Shown one piece after another: positions 63,145-64,000 of a stretch of DNA of 64,000 nucleotides. Position 1 is the stretch's first letter; the number at the start of each line of letters is the position of its first letter. The DNA is taken from positions 124,001-188,000 of the forward strand of contig NZ_MBEQ01000017.1 of NCBI RefSeq assembly GCF_001954135.1, written 5' to 3'. Made by a program: the position numbers and the translations under genes. The notes below the pieces were generated by a model, which searched no databases, was not told the origin of the DNA, and was given only the letters and a program-made list of their open reading frames with translations. Source of the DNA: Mycobacterium sp. GA-1841. GTDB lineage: Bacteria; Actinomycetota; Actinomycetes; Mycobacteriales; Mycobacteriaceae.

Positions 63145-64000
63145 GGCGCTCGACATTGTGGGCCACCGGCCTGGCCCTGACCATGGCCGTGCTGCTCGTG
63201 GCCGCGGTGCTACTGGGCCGCACGACCGAACCCGAGGGCCGCACCGTCGTCACGGTCCGGCTGTGGGATCCCCAGGTGGCGGCCGCTTATCGGGAGTCCT
63301 TTGCCGAGTTCAGCAGGGAACATCCCGGCATCGAGGTACGGGTCAACACCGTCGCGTACTCGGCGTACTTCGACAGCCTGCGCACCGATGTGGCCGGTGG
63401 CAGCGCCGACGACATCTTCTGGCTGTCCAACGCCTACCTCGCCGGGTATGCCGACAACGGCCGGCTGTTGGACATCGGGACGACCTTGGGCACCACCGCC
63501 TCCCGGGAGTGGGAACCCTCGGTGGTCAACCAGTTCACCCGCAACGGTGCCCTGTGGGCGGTCCCCCAGCTGACCGATGCCGGTATCGCGGTGTACTTCA
63601 ACGCCGACCTGCTCGACGCCTCGGACGTGGACCTGGCCGAGCTCACCACGCTGCGTTGGTCGGACGGTCCCGACGACACACTGCGGTCGGTGGCGGCTCG
63701 GCTGACCCTCGACGAACAGGGCCGCACCGCCGCAACCGAGGGATTCGATGCCGGCCGAATCCGGCAGTGGGGCTACAACGCAGCCAATGATCTCCAGGGC
63801 ATCTACCTCAACTACATCGGTTCTGCCGGCGGCATCTTCACCATCGGCGACCGGTTCGCATTCGACAACCCGCAGGCCGTCGCGGCGTTCCGATTTCTGG
63901 TGCGGTTGATCAACGACGATCACGTGGCCCCGCCGGCGTCGGCGACCAACAACAACGGTGACTTCTCCCGCAATGCCTTTCTGCAGGGCCGCATGGCGCT
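63141..64000 (+). CDS. uspC: Amino-sugar ABC importer binding protein UspC, 5' part
   Basis: The first 286 codons of an extracellular solute-binding protein (family 1) are present. The gene continues past the window. An N-terminal hydrophobic segment (residues 5-23) serves as signal peptide or anchor, without an obvious lipobox cysteine. The mature part starts VVTVRLWDPQVAAAY, followed by SADDIFWLSNAYLAGYADNG. UspC of M. tuberculosis binds amino-sugar substrates. GTG 63141 overlaps the uspB stop (GTGA). It is the third gene of the operon. Confidence 0.88.
   Translation, partial: MRRSTLWATGLALTMAVLLVAAVLLGRTTEPEGRTVVTVRLWDPQVAAAYRESFAEFSREHPGIEVRVNTVAYSAYFDSLRTDVAGGSADDIFWLSNAYLAGYADNGRLLDIGTTLGTTASREWEPSVVNQFTRNGALWAVPQLTDAGIAVYFNADLLDASDVDLAELTTLRWSDGPDDTLRSVAARLTLDEQGRTAATEGFDAGRIRQWGYNAANDLQGIYLNYIGSAGGIFTIGDRFAFDNPQAVAAFRFLVRLINDDHVAPPASATNNNGDFSRNAFLQGRMA

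Overview
The window reads as chromosome of a fast-growing Mycobacterium (Mycolicibacterium type). The evidence is high GC, many GTG starts, ATGA/GTGA stop-start overlaps, -10 boxes (TANNNT) placed about 6 nt before start codons as in leaderless mRNAs, and protein families typical of mycobacteria (AccD6, MscR, MmpL, PonA2-type penicillin-binding protein, UspABC, DUF3145, DUF6131). Several blocks keep the gene order I remember from M. tuberculosis. These are kasB-accD6-glpD1-TetR-FAD oxidase-dagK (Rv2246 to Rv2252), the serine hydrolase/mscR/metallo-hydrolase block (Rv2257c to Rv2260), and tldE-tldD followed by uspABC (Rv2314c to Rv2318). The assignments are from memory and were not checked by search.

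Layout. 1-6.3 kb: end of the mycolate FAS-II operon, then glycerol/lipid genes around a TetR regulator. 6.4-9.7 kb: a secreted DUF4185 protein, a lipoprotein and DUF3145. 9.8-14.8 kb: beta-lactamase-fold hydrolase and TPR-like gene facing mscR with its metallo-hydrolase, then a StyA-type monooxygenase. 14.8-26.2 kb: SHOCT membrane protein, SABATH-type methyltransferase with a 22-codon leaderless leader ORF, ilvX and an SDR-TetR pair around a palindrome, Excalibur and nuclease exoproteins, an Hsp70-like membrane protein, a DapB-like reductase, another SDR, and a second DUF4185 gene. 26.3-32.4 kb: one tightly overlapped operon for a peptide/nickel-type ABC importer, an SDR, and a striking repeat protein whose C-terminal part carries 12 cysteines at exactly every third residue. 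32.4-47.5 kb: universal stress protein, Ser/Thr kinase, fmdB-fmdA, BacA-like ABC protein, MmpL, alkaline phosphatase lipoprotein, class A penicillin-binding protein, and a PknH-sensor-like lipoprotein.

47.6-51.6 kb is a small accessory island. It has an AbiEi-type antitoxin with a nested inverted-repeat operator, a frameshifted remnant of its AbiEii toxin partner, a degraded copy of the 3' half of a tRNA, a visibly A+T-richer KAP-family P-loop NTPase gene, and the intact tRNA-Met. The tRNA duplication suggests a past site-specific integration. No integrase is visible.

51.7-64 kb returns to core-like genes: holin-like membrane protein, threonine aldolase, AhpD-like protein, TIGR02206 membrane protein, the TldE/TldD protease pair, a Tat-exported sulfatase ending in a 26-bp tandem repeat, an NAD-dependent epimerase, a cutinase, and the UspABC amino-sugar importer, whose uspC runs off the window.

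The best candidates for something undescribed are the cysteine-ladder protein encoded with the ABC importer, and the tRNA-linked KAP/AbiE island.
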